Source: an uncultured Elusimicrobium sp.
GTDB lineage: Bacteria > Elusimicrobiota > Elusimicrobia > Elusimicrobiales > Elusimicrobiaceae
Direction: 5' to 3'
Assembly (NCBI GenBank): GCA_902767385.1
Contig: CACXHA010000051.1
Span: 1-18,122 of the forward strand
DNA: 18,122 nt
Below are positions 1 to 8,957 of the stretch, piece after piece (the stretch's first letter is position 1; the number at the start of each line of letters is the position of its first letter). Under the pieces are notes generated by a model. The model searched no databases. It saw nothing but the letters and a program-made list of their open reading frames with translations, and was not told the DNA's origin. The translations under genes were made by a program, and so were the position numbers.

Positions 1-539
1 AAACGAATCGCCAGCACACATACTTTGATGACTAAACTAATTACTTCCAACGGGAAAATAAGCGGCACCAACCACCCGGGCGTTCCCGACGGAACAAATC
101 CTTTTAAAAAACCGACGAGTCCATGGAATTTTAGGCCGCTGCCTATGATGAGCGCCCCCGAACAAAGAGCCAACGCCGCCGTTACGGAAATGTTAGAAGT
201 GGCGGTTTTCATTTCCGGAATCATACCGGCCAAATTGACACACAAAATAAACAAAAACAACGTACAAAAATACGGCAACATTCCGCGCCCTTCTTCGCCC
301 ATATTGGGCAGCACAATTCCGCCGCGGATGAAAGACACATATTCTTCCATTAAAACCGAAACTAATTTACCGGCGTGGCTTTTATGTGTGCGCGCCGCCC
401 AAGCCAGTGTTAAAAACAAAAGGACGCTTACGCAAAAAATGGTTACAGAGTGCGTGGTAATCGGGATACGAATTCCGCCCAGCACTACGCCCCAGTCGTG
501 GTCCAAGATATGGTGTGATATCGTTTCAGCTACGTCCAT
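1..539 (-). CDS. atpB: ATP synthase F0 subunit a (partial, N-terminal 179 residues)
   Basis: This is the membrane subunit of F-type ATP synthase that forms the proton or sodium half-channels beside the c-ring. It runs off the left edge of the window. The start is ATG at 539-537. Visible features are a hydrophobic helix at about residues 30-48, a second at 88-108 ending GMIPE, the family-typical segment T-S-N-I-S-V-T-A-A-L-A-L at 114-125, and a hydrophobic run from about 156 ending ...VLAIR. The final complete codon, Arg179, sits where the essential Arg of subunit a (Arg210 in E. coli) is expected, so roughly the last quarter to third of the protein is missing. The first 14 nt overlap the end of the upstream atpZ-like gene, which points to translational coupling. 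The order atpZ/atpI then atpB is normal for an atp operon, so the remaining subunits probably lie to the left. Confidence 0.93.
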   Translation of the reverse strand, partial: MDVAETISHHILDHDWGVVLGGIRIPITTHSVTIFCVSVLLFLTLAWAARTHKSHAGKLVSVLMEEYVSFIRGGIVLPNMGEEGRGMLPYFCTLFLFILCVNLAGMIPEMKTATSNISVTAALALCSGALIIGSGLKFHGLVGFLKGFVPSGTPGWLVPLIFPLEVISLVIKVCVLAIR

Positions 540-756
540 GTTTTTTCTTATTGGCGTTGCGGGCCACCGTTACAATACGCATAAGCCCCAACGCAAACCC
601 TACCAGCACGCCGCCCACCAAACACCAGGGAAGCGTACCCAATTTTGTGTCTAACCAATACCCGGCAACCGCGCCGATAATTTCGGTCAGCGCAAACTCT
701 GTTCCTAAGGAAGCAATCTCCAATTGGTCCTGCGCGCCAAACGGCTCCAAAGGCAT
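526..756 (-). CDS. atpZ: AtpZ/AtpI-family small membrane protein of the ATP synthase operon
   Basis: A 76-residue protein with two hydrophobic segments (about residues 20-34 and 42-60) and a basic C-terminus ending NANKKKHGRS. The segment GTEFALTE...GYWLDTKLGTLPW matches the pattern of the AtpZ/AtpI (ATPase_gene1, PF09527) family: a helix with Gly-x-Glu, then a G-Y-W-L-D turn, then 'lgt-P-W' before the second helix. Family members sit first in atp operons and are thought to help assemble the c-ring or carry Mg2+/Ca2+; the exact role here is inferred. A clear AGGAG lies 7 nt before the ATG. The stop overlaps the start of atpB by 14 nt. AtpZ and AtpI naming is mixed in the literature, so the symbol is less certain than the family. 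Confidence 0.8.
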   Translation of the reverse strand: MPLEPFGAQDQLEIASLGTEFALTEIIGAVAGYWLDTKLGTLPWCLVGGVLVGFALGLMRIVTVARNANKKKHGRS

Positions 757-787
757 TAGTTTTTCTCCTATAAAAGGGTCTCTTTAC

Positions 788-793
788 ATTATA
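788..793 (-). promoter_or_regulatory. -10 element of the probable atp operon promoter
   Basis: A perfect TATAAT (minus strand) lies about 32 nt before the atpZ start codon, followed by a good Shine-Dalgarno. No convincing -35 hexamer is found at the usual distance; an AT-rich T-run precedes it instead. The gene starts just after a terminator, so a promoter is needed in this gap. Confidence 0.5.
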
Positions 794-831
794 AAAAAAA
801 TCGGCGTAAAATTGTAGCCGAAATTTATTGT

Positions 832-861
832 AAAAACCCCCAAAGTTATATCTTGGAGGTT
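832..861 (-). terminator. Rho-independent terminator after the GH13 gene
   Basis: On the minus strand AACCTCCAAG and CTTTGGGGGTT form a ten-pair stem (two G-T wobbles) with an AT-rich loop, followed by TTTTT. It lies about 30 nt past the amylase stop codon and before the atpZ promoter, so it separates the two transcription units. Confidence 0.7.
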
Positions 862-890
862 ATATACAAAATTATAAGTTTGCGCGATTT

Positions 891-2348
891 TTAAATACTG
901 AAGGTGAACACCTTGCACTCGTACGGTTTTAACACCAGTTCCATGCCTTGTGCGGCCAATTCCGGCGGTAAATTAAATATTTTTCCTTCAATTTCTTCGC
1001 GCACTTGATAGTTGGCAATTCCTTTAAAAGGCACTCGGCACTGGGAAGGATTTTCGCTATAATTGATAATGACAAATTTACCGGTATGGCGTTGTTTCCA
1101 TTGCCAACACAAAATGTTGTGGCACGACGTTTCCCCCGCATAGACTGGGATACTTTCTTTTAACGCCCATTGCCCGCCATGGAACGCCGGGTCGGAAGCT
1201 ATTTCCAAAATTTTCCAATAATATTGTTCTACCGGCTCATCTAATTTAAAATCGTCGTTAATGTACTGAATCGGCATACGCGCCGGACGACCCATTAGTT
1301 GGAACAAGTGGAAAAGCCGCGCACCGGGCAAGGTAGCAATAATAGTAGCCGCCGCCAGGGATTTTTCGCGTCCAAAGGCTTTTAACGGTTCTTCCTCATC
1401 GTGGTTGGCAATAAAGCGTAACGACCGCATTTGGAACAGGTGTTCGGCACGCAAGTGCATGCGGATACTGTCGGCATTGGCAAAGCGTAAGCGGTCATAG
1501 AGCACTTTATCGTAGGTATAGTCAAAACCCAGTTCCTGAATATCCCACTCCAACCCCCAATACACTTCGGCCATAAACACAAATTCGGGGTGTTCGGCAC
1601 GCACCGCGTTTAAGGCCTGGGTCCAAAATTCTTCGCGCGGCAGTTCCCCACCGATAAATTCCCACCATGTATCGCGCTGTACTTTGTTTAAGGACAACAT
1701 CGCCATATCACAACGCACTCCATCGCACATGTTTGCCACTTGCAACAGTTTTTGTGTCATAAAGTCGCGCGTTTGCGGATTAAAATAATTAAATTGTGCG
1801 GTATCCGTCCATGGGGCAAAGTAAGGGTCGCGCCCATGGGCAATATAGTTACCGTTTTGGGTTTTAAAAAACCAATCCGGGTGAATATGCGGTGGGTTTT
1901 TCCCCGTCGTAATAAAGAGTTCCGGGTGTTCCCACACGGCCGGGGAATCAATGGCCATATGGTTGCCTACAAAATCTAAAAAGAGTTGAATGCCACGCTC
2001 GTTCAAATTTTTGCGAAACGTTGCCAACGCTTCATTTCCGCCCAATTCCTCATCTACGGTATAATCGTACACCGCATACGGGGAAGCCCCTATATCTTCC
2101 AGGGCAAAATCCGGTTTAATGGAACGAACTTGATTTTTAATATCTTCGTTTTGGCGGGCAATTTGTTCGGCGGCGGGGCTGCGTTTCCATACGCCCATCA
2201 ACCAAACGGCATCAAACCCGTTACGCTGAATTTTATCCCACACGTCGCCGGGGATATCTGCTAACGTAACAGGACGACCAGCACGGACGGCGTGGCGTTT
2301 AAGCCACGAACGCGCATTAATTTCCAAAATGTGCGGATTGTTACGCAT
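891..2348 (-). CDS. GH13 alpha-amylase-family glycoside hydrolase, cytoplasmic
   Basis: A 485-residue (beta/alpha)8 retaining glycosidase that should act on alpha-1,4/1,6-glucans or oligosaccharides. All four GH13 core motifs are present: region I DFVGNH (Asp125, Asn129, His130), region II GVRCDMA with nucleophile Asp214, region III with acid/base Glu261 (AEVYW), and region IV with Asn315-His316-Asp317 as transition-state binder. The last about 90 residues look like the beta-sandwich C domain (ends VLKPYECKVFTFSI). There is no signal peptide, so it probably acts in the cytoplasm on glycogen or imported maltodextrin. The exact specificity (amylase, glucosidase, glucanotransferase) cannot be read from sequence alone. 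The ATG is preceded by AGGGG. It has its own promoter (2368-2397) and lies between two terminators, so it is probably monocistronic. Its neighbours say nothing about its pathway. Confidence 0.9.
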   Translation of the reverse strand: MRNNPHILEINARSWLKRHAVRAGRPVTLADIPGDVWDKIQRNGFDAVWLMGVWKRSPAAEQIARQNEDIKNQVRSIKPDFALEDIGASPYAVYDYTVDEELGGNEALATFRKNLNERGIQLFLDFVGNHMAIDSPAVWEHPELFITTGKNPPHIHPDWFFKTQNGNYIAHGRDPYFAPWTDTAQFNYFNPQTRDFMTQKLLQVANMCDGVRCDMAMLSLNKVQRDTWWEFIGGELPREEFWTQALNAVRAEHPEFVFMAEVYWGLEWDIQELGFDYTYDKVLYDRLRFANADSIRMHLRAEHLFQMRSLRFIANHDEEEPLKAFGREKSLAAATIIATLPGARLFHLFQLMGRPARMPIQYINDDFKLDEPVEQYYWKILEIASDPAFHGGQWALKESIPVYAGETSCHNILCWQWKQRHTGKFVIINYSENPSQCRVPFKGIANYQVREEIEGKIFNLPPELAAQGMELVLKPYECKVFTFSI

Positions 2349-2367
2349 GATTTCATCCCCTTGTATT

Positions 2368-2397
2368 TTTATACTAATTTTCGGGCGTGGTTGTAAA
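2368..2397 (-). promoter_or_regulatory. Sigma70-type promoter of the GH13 gene
   Basis: On the minus strand, TTTACA (2397-2392) and TATAAA (2373-2368) are each one mismatch from consensus and are separated by 18 nt. They lie 20-50 nt upstream of the amylase ATG and just downstream of the gyrA terminator. Confidence 0.6.
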
Positions 2398-2425
2398 GTA
2401 TTTTCAAACAGTGTTTTACCAAACC

Positions 2426-2454
2426 AAAATGCACCTTTTTTAAGGGTGCATTTT
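2426..2454 (-). terminator. Terminator hairpin after gyrA
   Basis: AAAATGCACC and GGTGCATTTT form a perfect ten-pair stem with a 9-nt loop, about 30 nt past the gyrA stop. The U-rich element forms the 3' side of the stem instead of a separate tail. It closes the dnaA-gyrA transcription unit before the amylase promoter. Confidence 0.7.
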
Positions 2455-2485
2455 ATCTAAAACAAACACTTTTTACGTCAGCAGT

Positions 2486-5014
2486 TTATTGTTCGGAGGA
2501 TTCTCCCGTTTCTTCTTCCGCTTTTACAACCGGCGCAATACGTGCAATTTTGTCACCACCGTCCATCTTGGCTAAGGTGACTCCTTGCGCGTTACGTCCT
2601 ACGGAGCGGATATCTCCGCAGCGCAGGCGGATGGTCATACCTTTTTCGGTAATAATCATGAGGTCTTTGGTTTCGTCTACCAGTTTAATTCCCACTACTT
2701 TACCGTTGCGGGCCGAGGTCTTAATGGTAATTACTCCCATACCGCCGCGGTGTTGGCGTTTATACTCGCTAAATTCGGTACGTTTTCCAAAACCGTTTTC
2801 GCAAACAGAGAGCACATCAGGCTGGATAGAGCCGTCGTTGGGGGCTTGTTCCATACCTACCACCACGTCGCCGTCCTCTAAACTAATGGCACGTACTCCG
2901 CGGGCTTGGCGGCCCATGGCACGTACTTCGTTTTCGTCAAAGCGGATAGATTTTCCGTTTTGGGTAGCCACTAAAATATCGCTCTTGCCAAAGGTCATTT
3001 GGGCGCTGATAAGCACGTCTCCTTCGTCAAGGCCAATGGCAATAATACCGGAGCGGCGGATATTGGCAAAATCTTTTAACGCCACACGCTTAATCGTTCC
3101 CAAGCGGGTGCACAGCGTCAAATAAGCGTTTTGCAATTCACTATGTTCCTGCGTATCAAAGTCTTCAATGGCTAAGGTAGAAGTTACTTTTTCTTCGCCG
3201 GTTAACTGCAAGAGATTGACAAGCGCTTTGCCCTTAGACATACGGTTGCCTTCCGGGATTTCAAACGCACGCAGTTGGAACGCACGTCCGCGGTTGGTGA
3301 ACATCAAAATCGTCGCGTGCGAAGACGTAATAAAGAGGTTTTCCATAAAGTCTTCCTCTTTGGTCTTGCTGCCGATAATTCCCTTTCCGCCGCGGTTTTG
3401 GCTGCGGTACGTGGAAAGCGGTATACGTTTGGCATAGCCGTCGTTGGAAATGGTAATCACCACATCTTCCTTCTCAATAAAATCTTCCATCGAGAAGTCT
3501 TCCATATCCGGCCCGATTTTGGTGCGGCGCGGGTCATCAAAATCTTTTTTAAGCTGCGAAAGTTCTTCCACAATGATATCTAAAATCTTTTGCGGGCTTG
3601 CTAAAATACCTTGTAACTCTGCAATCAGTTTTAGTAAATCTTTGCGTTCGTTTTCAATGGCCAAGCTGGACAGCTGCGTCAGTTGATGCAAGCGCATATC
3701 CAAAATCGCCTGAGATTGTACTTCGGTCAGCGTAAAGCGTTTCATCAAAGTAAATTTGGCCTCGGTCGGGTCTTTGGCACCGCGGATAATGGCCACTACT
3801 TCGTCCATATTGGCGATGGCAATAAGTAACCCGCTTAAAATATGTTCGCGTTTTTGCGCTTTGTTGAGGTCAAATTTCGTGCGGTTGGTAATCACTTCTT
3901 GGCGGTGGCGCACATAGGCCTTCATCACTTCTTTGAGCGATAGCACCCGCGGGCGTCCGTCCACAATGGCCAGCATGTTGACCGGGAAAGACGTTTGCAG
4001 TTGCGTATGTTTAAAGAGGTGATTTAAAACTACTTGTGCGTTTCCGTCGCGTTTTACTTCAATGACTAACCGCATACCGCGCCGGTCCGACTCGTCGCGG
4101 ATATCAGCAATATCGGTTACTTTTTTATCACGCACCAAGCCGACAATAGATTCAATTAAAGACGTTTTATTGACTTGATACGGAATAGCCGTTACGATAA
4201 TGGCTTGCCGTCCGCCTTTGCGTTCTTCAATTTCGGTATCGGCTTGCACTTTTACGCTGCCATGACCGGTTTCAAAATATTCGTAAATAGCTTTGGTGCC
4301 GCGGATGGTAGCCCCGGTCGGGAAGTCCGGCCCTTTAATGATTTTCATCATTTCTTTGGTCGTAATATCGGGGTTTTTGATGTAGGCAATAATGCCGTCA
4401 CATACTTCGCCCAAGTTATGGGTGGGGATATTGGTCGCCATACCTACGGCGATCCCGGCTGAGCCGTTGACGAGCAAAGCGGGTAATTTGGCTGGCAATA
4501 CCGAAGGTTCCAACAAAGAACCGTCGTAGTTGGGAATCATTTTGACGGTATCTTTGTCTAAATCGTCTAGCATGGTGTCGGAAATTCTTTCCAAACGGCA
4601 CTCGGTATAACGCATGGCCGCCGCAGAGTCTCCGTCAATGGAGCCGAAGTTTCCTTGTCCGTCCACTAGCGGTTTGCGAATGGAAAAATCTTGCGCCATA
4701 CGTACCAGCGTATCGTATACGGCGGTATCTCCGTGCGGGTGATATTTACCGAGTACGTCCCCCACCACACGGGCGGATTTCTTATACGGGCGGTTGTATT
4801 TAAGCCCCATTTCGTTCATGGAATAGAGCACGCGGCGGTGTACGGGTTTTAAGCCGTCACGCACGTCGGGCAAGGCACGCCCGACAATTACGCTCATCGC
4901 GTAGTCAATATAGTACGAACGCATTTCCGTAGCAATATCGCGTTGTTCAATATCGCTAAACAGATCGGGTCTAATGTTTACTGCTTGTTGCGGGTTATTT
5001 AATTCTTCACTCAT
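2486..5014 (-). CDS. gyrA: DNA gyrase subunit A
   Basis: 842-residue breakage-reunion subunit of gyrase. With GyrB (next gene upstream) it introduces negative supercoils ahead of replication forks. The quinolone-resistance region reads HPHGDTAVYD (residues 92-101), and the catalytic tyrosine is Tyr136 in AAAMRYTE. The C-terminal wrapping domain carries the GyrA box QNRGGKG at 538-544, the mark that separates gyrase from topoisomerase IV, followed by the repeated beta-pinwheel blades (RGG/QGV motifs near the C-terminus). The protein ends in an acidic tail (EEETGESSEQ). The ATG is preceded by GGAG and lies 30 nt after the gyrB stop. Residue 97 is Thr where E. coli has Ser83; Thr is a natural variant there. 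Length is normal for the family. Confidence 0.98.
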   Translation of the reverse strand: MSEELNNPQQAVNIRPDLFSDIEQRDIATEMRSYYIDYAMSVIVGRALPDVRDGLKPVHRRVLYSMNEMGLKYNRPYKKSARVVGDVLGKYHPHGDTAVYDTLVRMAQDFSIRKPLVDGQGNFGSIDGDSAAAMRYTECRLERISDTMLDDLDKDTVKMIPNYDGSLLEPSVLPAKLPALLVNGSAGIAVGMATNIPTHNLGEVCDGIIAYIKNPDITTKEMMKIIKGPDFPTGATIRGTKAIYEYFETGHGSVKVQADTEIEERKGGRQAIIVTAIPYQVNKTSLIESIVGLVRDKKVTDIADIRDESDRRGMRLVIEVKRDGNAQVVLNHLFKHTQLQTSFPVNMLAIVDGRPRVLSLKEVMKAYVRHRQEVITNRTKFDLNKAQKREHILSGLLIAIANMDEVVAIIRGAKDPTEAKFTLMKRFTLTEVQSQAILDMRLHQLTQLSSLAIENERKDLLKLIAELQGILASPQKILDIIVEELSQLKKDFDDPRRTKIGPDMEDFSMEDFIEKEDVVITISNDGYAKRIPLSTYRSQNRGGKGIIGSKTKEEDFMENLFITSSHATILMFTNRGRAFQLRAFEIPEGNRMSKGKALVNLLQLTGEEKVTSTLAIEDFDTQEHSELQNAYLTLCTRLGTIKRVALKDFANIRRSGIIAIGLDEGDVLISAQMTFGKSDILVATQNGKSIRFDENEVRAMGRQARGVRAISLEDGDVVVGMEQAPNDGSIQPDVLSVCENGFGKRTEFSEYKRQHRGGMGVITIKTSARNGKVVGIKLVDETKDLMIITEKGMTIRLRCGDIRSVGRNAQGVTLAKMDGGDKIARIAPVVKAEEETGESSEQ

Positions 5015-5044
5015 TTAAAATCTCCTAAAACGGATTTGCCGTTA

Positions 5045-7519
5045 TTAAATATCCAAGTTTTTTACCTCTAAGGCGTGCGAGTAAATAAAATCGCGGCGCG
5101 GTTCTACGCGGTCGCCCATGAGCATGGTAAATGCCTGTTCCGTATCGGTGGCATCGTTAATTTTTACTTGGATGAGTTTGCGTTTAGCCGGGTCCATGGT
5201 GGTTTCCCACAGTTGTTCGGGGTTCATTTCCCCTAACCCTTTGTAGCGCTGAATCGTTGCACCCGAAGTAGCCGCTTCTTTGACCGCTTTTAAAAGTTCG
5301 GCCAAACTGTATACCAAGCTGTCGGCTTTGCCGTTATTTACTTTAAATAGCGGATTCACGCGTTCTTTCTCGTTGGTAATCAGCGGATACTGCGCAAAAT
5401 CAAACCCGAAAGTTTTGAGTTTATTTTCAGCTGCTAAGAGTTTGCCAAATTCAAACAAACTTTGGTGTTCGGGCACTAAAGAGGTTTCGGCTACGGCCTG
5501 CGCATCTACGCCATCGGCAATGAGTTCTTCGCGTTTTTCTTGGATGTATTGTTCCTCATACGCGCGGTATTCTTGTTCGGTATAGAAGTATCTAAAACCG
5601 CCGCTTCTAAGCGGGATGCGATACACCGGCACACGTCCTTCTTTTAAGAACGCCATAAAATCAGCCAGCGTAATATTTTTTACTTCTAACTTGGCAAGCA
5701 TGTCTTCCACGTCGCGCAATACTTTAAGTAAATCACGCAGTTCTTGCGCCGTAAAATCTTTTTTCTTCTGCAGGTCCGTTACCGTTACACTGGCCAGCCC
5801 TTCCTTCATGAGCCATTGTTGCATTTGTTCTTCGGTCTGCAGATATTGTTCTACTTTGCCTTTTTTCACTTTGTAAAGCGGCGGCTGTGCCAAATAGACG
5901 TGCCCTTCGTCAATTAAGGGTTTTAATTGACGGTAGAAGAACGTGAGCAGCAGCGTAGAGATGTGTTGTCCGTCTACGTCAGCATCAGCCATCAAAATAA
6001 TTTTATGGTAGCGCAATTTGGAAATATCAAACCCGCCTTCCCCTTCGCCTACACCGGTACCTACGGCGGCAATTAAATCACGTACTGTATCGGATGATAA
6101 AATGCGCACAAGCGGCGCTTTTTCCACATTTAAAATCTTACCGCGCAGCGGCAAAATGGCCTGGAACACGCGGTCACGCCCTTGTTTAGCCGAACCACCG
6201 GCGGAGTCTCCTTCCACGAGGAAAAGTTCGCACTTGGTGGCTTCGCGTTCTTGGCAGTCTGCCAATTTCCCGGGGAGACCACCGCCTTCTAACGCTCCTT
6301 TGCGGCGCGTTAAATCGCGGGCTTTGCGCGCCGCTTCACGCGCTACGGCAGCACCCATACATTTTTCACAAATGGCGCGGGCCGTTTTGGGGTTTTCTTC
6401 AAAGAAGGTCGCCAACGTATCACTCACGACGGAGCGCACAATACCTTCCACTTCGCTGTTACCCAATTTGGTTTTGGTCTGTCCTTCAAATTGCGGATGC
6501 GGAATTTTGACGGAAAGTACCGCAGCTAGTCCTTCTTTAATATCGTCGCCGGAGACGGAAATATCTTTGTGTTGTTTGGCTAAGTTATTGTTTTTAATGT
6601 ACTCGTTAATCAAGCGGGTGAGTGAACTTCTAAAACCGCTTAAGTGTGTACCGCCTTCCACGGTGTGAATGTTATTCACAAACGAGAAGACGTTTTCGGA
6701 ATATCCTTCGTTATATTGAATCGCAAACGAAATGTAATTGTCTCCGATTTCTTTTGTTAAATAAATCGGTTCGGGATTGAGTACATTTTTATTGGTGTTT
6801 AAATATTTTACAAACTGGGCAATTCCACCTTCGTAATGGAACGTAACGGTTTGATTATCTTCTTTGCGCTCGTCGGTATAAATAATTTTAACACCGGCAT
6901 TTAAGAAAGCCAGTTCGCGCAAACGGTTACCGATCGTTTCATAGGAAAAAGTCAAATTTCCAAAAATTTCCGGGTCGGCATGGAATGTAACTTTTGTTCC
7001 ATGTTCATTTGTTTTGCCGATTACTTCCACCGGCCCTTGCGGTTTACCGCGTTTGTAAGACTGGTGGTGGATTTTCCCGTCGCGGCGTACTTCCACTTCC
7101 ATTTCATCGGAAAGTGCGTTTACACACGATACACCTACCCCGTGTAACCCGCCGGACACTTTATACGCACCGGAGTCAAATTTACCACCGGCGTGTAGTA
7201 CCGTCATCACTACTTCCAAGGCAGATTTATTACGAAGTTTAGCGTCTTTTGCGTTTTTCATTAAATCTACCGGAATACCGCGTCCGTCGTCTTGAATAGA
7301 ACAGGTCATATCCCCTTTGATGGTTACGGTAATGGTGGAGGCACCACCGGCTAAAATTTCGTCTACAGAGTTATCTACTACCTCGTACACCAAGTGGTGC
7401 AGTCCGGGTAACCCGGTAGATCCGATATACATGGCCGGGCGTTTACGTACGGCTTCCAATCCCTCTAATACGGTAATTTTGGAAGAATCGTACTCTTTTT
7501 CTTGTTGTTCTACGCTCAT
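5045..7519 (-). CDS. gyrB: DNA gyrase subunit B
   Basis: 824-residue ATPase subunit of gyrase. The start at 7519 gives MSVEQQEKE and sits after a strong AAGGAG; an in-frame ATG 48 nt upstream has no such site. The GHKL ATPase domain is at about 1-220 (general base Glu46 in YEVVDN, DDGRG at 77-81, GLHGVGV at 124-130). The transducer domain follows with QTKTKLGN at 347-354. The Toprim domain has EGDSAGGSA at 436-444 and metal ligands Asp512/Asp514 in DADVDG. QRYKGLGEMNP lies at 757-767. About 200 residues separate PPLYKV from QRYKGLG, an insert of the kind known from Gram-negative GyrB (E. coli 804 aa) and absent from the roughly 640-aa Gram-positive form. The gene is 10 nt downstream of the dciA-like gene and 30 nt upstream of gyrA. 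Confidence 0.98.
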   Translation of the reverse strand: MSVEQQEKEYDSSKITVLEGLEAVRKRPAMYIGSTGLPGLHHLVYEVVDNSVDEILAGGASTITVTIKGDMTCSIQDDGRGIPVDLMKNAKDAKLRNKSALEVVMTVLHAGGKFDSGAYKVSGGLHGVGVSCVNALSDEMEVEVRRDGKIHHQSYKRGKPQGPVEVIGKTNEHGTKVTFHADPEIFGNLTFSYETIGNRLRELAFLNAGVKIIYTDERKEDNQTVTFHYEGGIAQFVKYLNTNKNVLNPEPIYLTKEIGDNYISFAIQYNEGYSENVFSFVNNIHTVEGGTHLSGFRSSLTRLINEYIKNNNLAKQHKDISVSGDDIKEGLAAVLSVKIPHPQFEGQTKTKLGNSEVEGIVRSVVSDTLATFFEENPKTARAICEKCMGAAVAREAARKARDLTRRKGALEGGGLPGKLADCQEREATKCELFLVEGDSAGGSAKQGRDRVFQAILPLRGKILNVEKAPLVRILSSDTVRDLIAAVGTGVGEGEGGFDISKLRYHKIILMADADVDGQHISTLLLTFFYRQLKPLIDEGHVYLAQPPLYKVKKGKVEQYLQTEEQMQQWLMKEGLASVTVTDLQKKKDFTAQELRDLLKVLRDVEDMLAKLEVKNITLADFMAFLKEGRVPVYRIPLRSGGFRYFYTEQEYRAYEEQYIQEKREELIADGVDAQAVAETSLVPEHQSLFEFGKLLAAENKLKTFGFDFAQYPLITNEKERVNPLFKVNNGKADSLVYSLAELLKAVKEAATSGATIQRYKGLGEMNPEQLWETTMDPAKRKLIQVKINDATDTEQAFTMLMGDRVEPRRDFIYSHALEVKNLDI

Positions 7520-7529
7520 TATAAACTCC

Positions 7530-7826
7530 TTAAATAATTTCAATATGTTTAATCCAGGGGGTATCAAAGTGCTTATTAAGTTCGCTGATTAGTCTGCGTC
7601 TATGACCCACCAGTTCATTTTTTGCTACCGATATTTTTACCGCTACATACAATGTATCCTTTTTCACCGCATGCAACACCCAAAAACGTGCTTTAGGGCC
7701 TACCAACTCTTTCCACACGTAATCCAGCACCATAAGTCTGTTTAACGTGCGCGGAAGTGTTGCCCGCGTGCTTAACAATTCCTGGCTGGAACGCCATTGT
7801 TTTTTAGCGGGTTGCCCTAATTTCAT
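7530..7826 (-). CDS. dciA: DUF721/DciA-like protein (probable replicative helicase operator)
   Basis: 98-residue basic protein. The central part, from VWKELVGPKARFW through TLYVAVKISVAKNEL to LISELNKHF (about residues 37-86), follows the DUF721 pattern: a tryptophan helix with 'vG', a hydrophobic strand 'g-x-L-x-V-x-v', then an amphipathic helix ending 'LN'. DUF721 proteins include DciA, the ancestral bacterial factor that recruits or operates the DnaB helicase, and they are typically encoded between dnaN/recF and gyrB, as here. The ATG overlaps the dnaN stop by one base (TAATG), so the two are translationally coupled. The match is by pattern recognition; the sequence is short and divergent, so the name is probable, not certain. 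Confidence 0.68.
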   Translation of the reverse strand: MKLGQPAKKQWRSSQELLSTRATLPRTLNRLMVLDYVWKELVGPKARFWVLHAVKKDTLYVAVKISVAKNELVGHRRRLISELNKHFDTPWIKHIEII

Positions 7827-8935
7827 TACGCCCTCATTGGCATAATTACGTACTTAAACGAACTGGCTTCTACCGGTTCCATCAACATCGGTTGAGAGGC
7901 ATTTACAAACGCAAACGATACCTTTTCCGCTGATACGTTTTTAAGCACGTCAATAATATACTGTGGTTTAAAATTAGCTTCAAACGCTTCCCCGGTATAT
8001 TCTACCGGTAATTCATCGGTAAAATCCATATTTTGGGAATTAGAGGAAACGGTGAGTTTATTATCTTCCACTTTGTACTTTACAATACTGCCAAATTCCC
8101 CGGCGCACAACGCTGCCCGACGGGTAGAAGCTAATAATTCTTTGGCAAATACTTCAAACTTAATATTTGTTTTAGTGGGAATGACTTGCTTGTAATTAGG
8201 GAAATTTCCTTCAATTAAACGCGAAATAAACGTAGTATCCTTCATAATAAAACTTACTTGATTGGAGGCTACGTTTACTTCAATTTTATCGTCACTACCA
8301 GGTTTCGCAATTCCAATAAACCGGCACACTTCCGTTAAAATCTTCGTTGGAATAATTACTTTAAAATCTTTTGCGCCCACCAACGGTTTCTGAGAAGCTA
8401 CCGCTAAACGTCCTCCGTCGGTAGCCACCACCTCAAATCCTTCGGTGCTGCTGCTCCATAAAAGACCGTTTAAAATATAGCGCGTCTCTTGTGTAGAGGC
8501 GGAAAAAGCTGTTTTTTCTACCATTTGTTGCAATAATAATGGATCTAATTCTATCTTCCCGGAACGTTCAATTTCTGGGATGGCTGGATATTCGCTCTTT
8601 GGGGTTCCAATAACCCAAAATTTACTCTTGCCGGATTTAATATGAAATTTATTATTTTCATCACTGGTCAGTGAAATTTCTTTATCATCCGCCAAATTTT
8701 TAATAATATCTGCAAATTCCTTTAACGGAACCGTAATACTTCCTTCTTCTATAATCTCAGCAGACACAAAATGTACGGTTGCCATTTCCATATCCGTACG
8801 TACCAACTTTAATTTTCCATTTTGTGTTTCCATCAGCACATTATGCAAAATAGGCAGTGTTGTACGGGATGAAACACCGGAAGAAACAATTTGAATTCCT
8901 TCCAGCAAGATTGCTTTAGTAATATTTATTTTCAT
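7826..8935 (-). CDS. dnaN: DNA polymerase III beta subunit (sliding clamp)
   Basis: 369-residue protein of normal length for the ring-shaped processivity clamp that tethers DNA polymerase III and binds many repair and regulatory proteins. It begins MKINITKAILLEGIQIVSSG...LPILHNVLME, typical of the first clamp domain, has the middle-domain segment ATDGGRLAVAS, and ends ...PMLMEPVEASSFKYVIMPMRA, matching the family C-terminus that closes the protein-binding pocket (M-P-M-R). The ATG follows AAGGA with 6 nt spacing. It lies 168 bp downstream of dnaA and overlaps the dciA-like gene by one base. It is probably cotranscribed from the dnaA promoter, perhaps with an added promoter in the gap. Confidence 0.97.
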   Translation of the reverse strand: MKINITKAILLEGIQIVSSGVSSRTTLPILHNVLMETQNGKLKLVRTDMEMATVHFVSAEIIEEGSITVPLKEFADIIKNLADDKEISLTSDENNKFHIKSGKSKFWVIGTPKSEYPAIPEIERSGKIELDPLLLQQMVEKTAFSASTQETRYILNGLLWSSSTEGFEVVATDGGRLAVASQKPLVGAKDFKVIIPTKILTEVCRFIGIAKPGSDDKIEVNVASNQVSFIMKDTTFISRLIEGNFPNYKQVIPTKTNIKFEVFAKELLASTRRAALCAGEFGSIVKYKVEDNKLTVSSNSQNMDFTDELPVEYTGEAFEANFKPQYIIDVLKNVSAEKVSFAFVNASQPMLMEPVEASSFKYVIMPMRA

Positions 8936-8957
8936 ATTTATCCTTAATTATATGTTT

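Noticed and set aside
25..654. Plus-strand open frame of 209 codons
   Set aside because: It lies antisense to atpB and the atpZ-like gene, both of which have clear family patterns. The plus-strand translation has unnatural composition and no motif.
4710..4740. Quinolone-resistance mutation in GyrA
   Set aside because: Thr97 corresponds to E. coli Ser83, but Thr is the natural residue in several bacteria, so it cannot be read as acquired resistance.
6018..6668. Plus-strand open frame of 216 codons
   Set aside because: It is antisense to the conserved ATPase/Toprim part of gyrB; it is Ser/Pro-rich and has no ribosome site. It is a shadow frame.
7520..7567. Longer N-terminus for GyrB starting at 7567
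   Set aside because: It would overlap the dciA-like gene, adds 16 residues not typical of GyrB, and lacks a ribosome site. The ATG at 7519 follows a strong AAGGAG.
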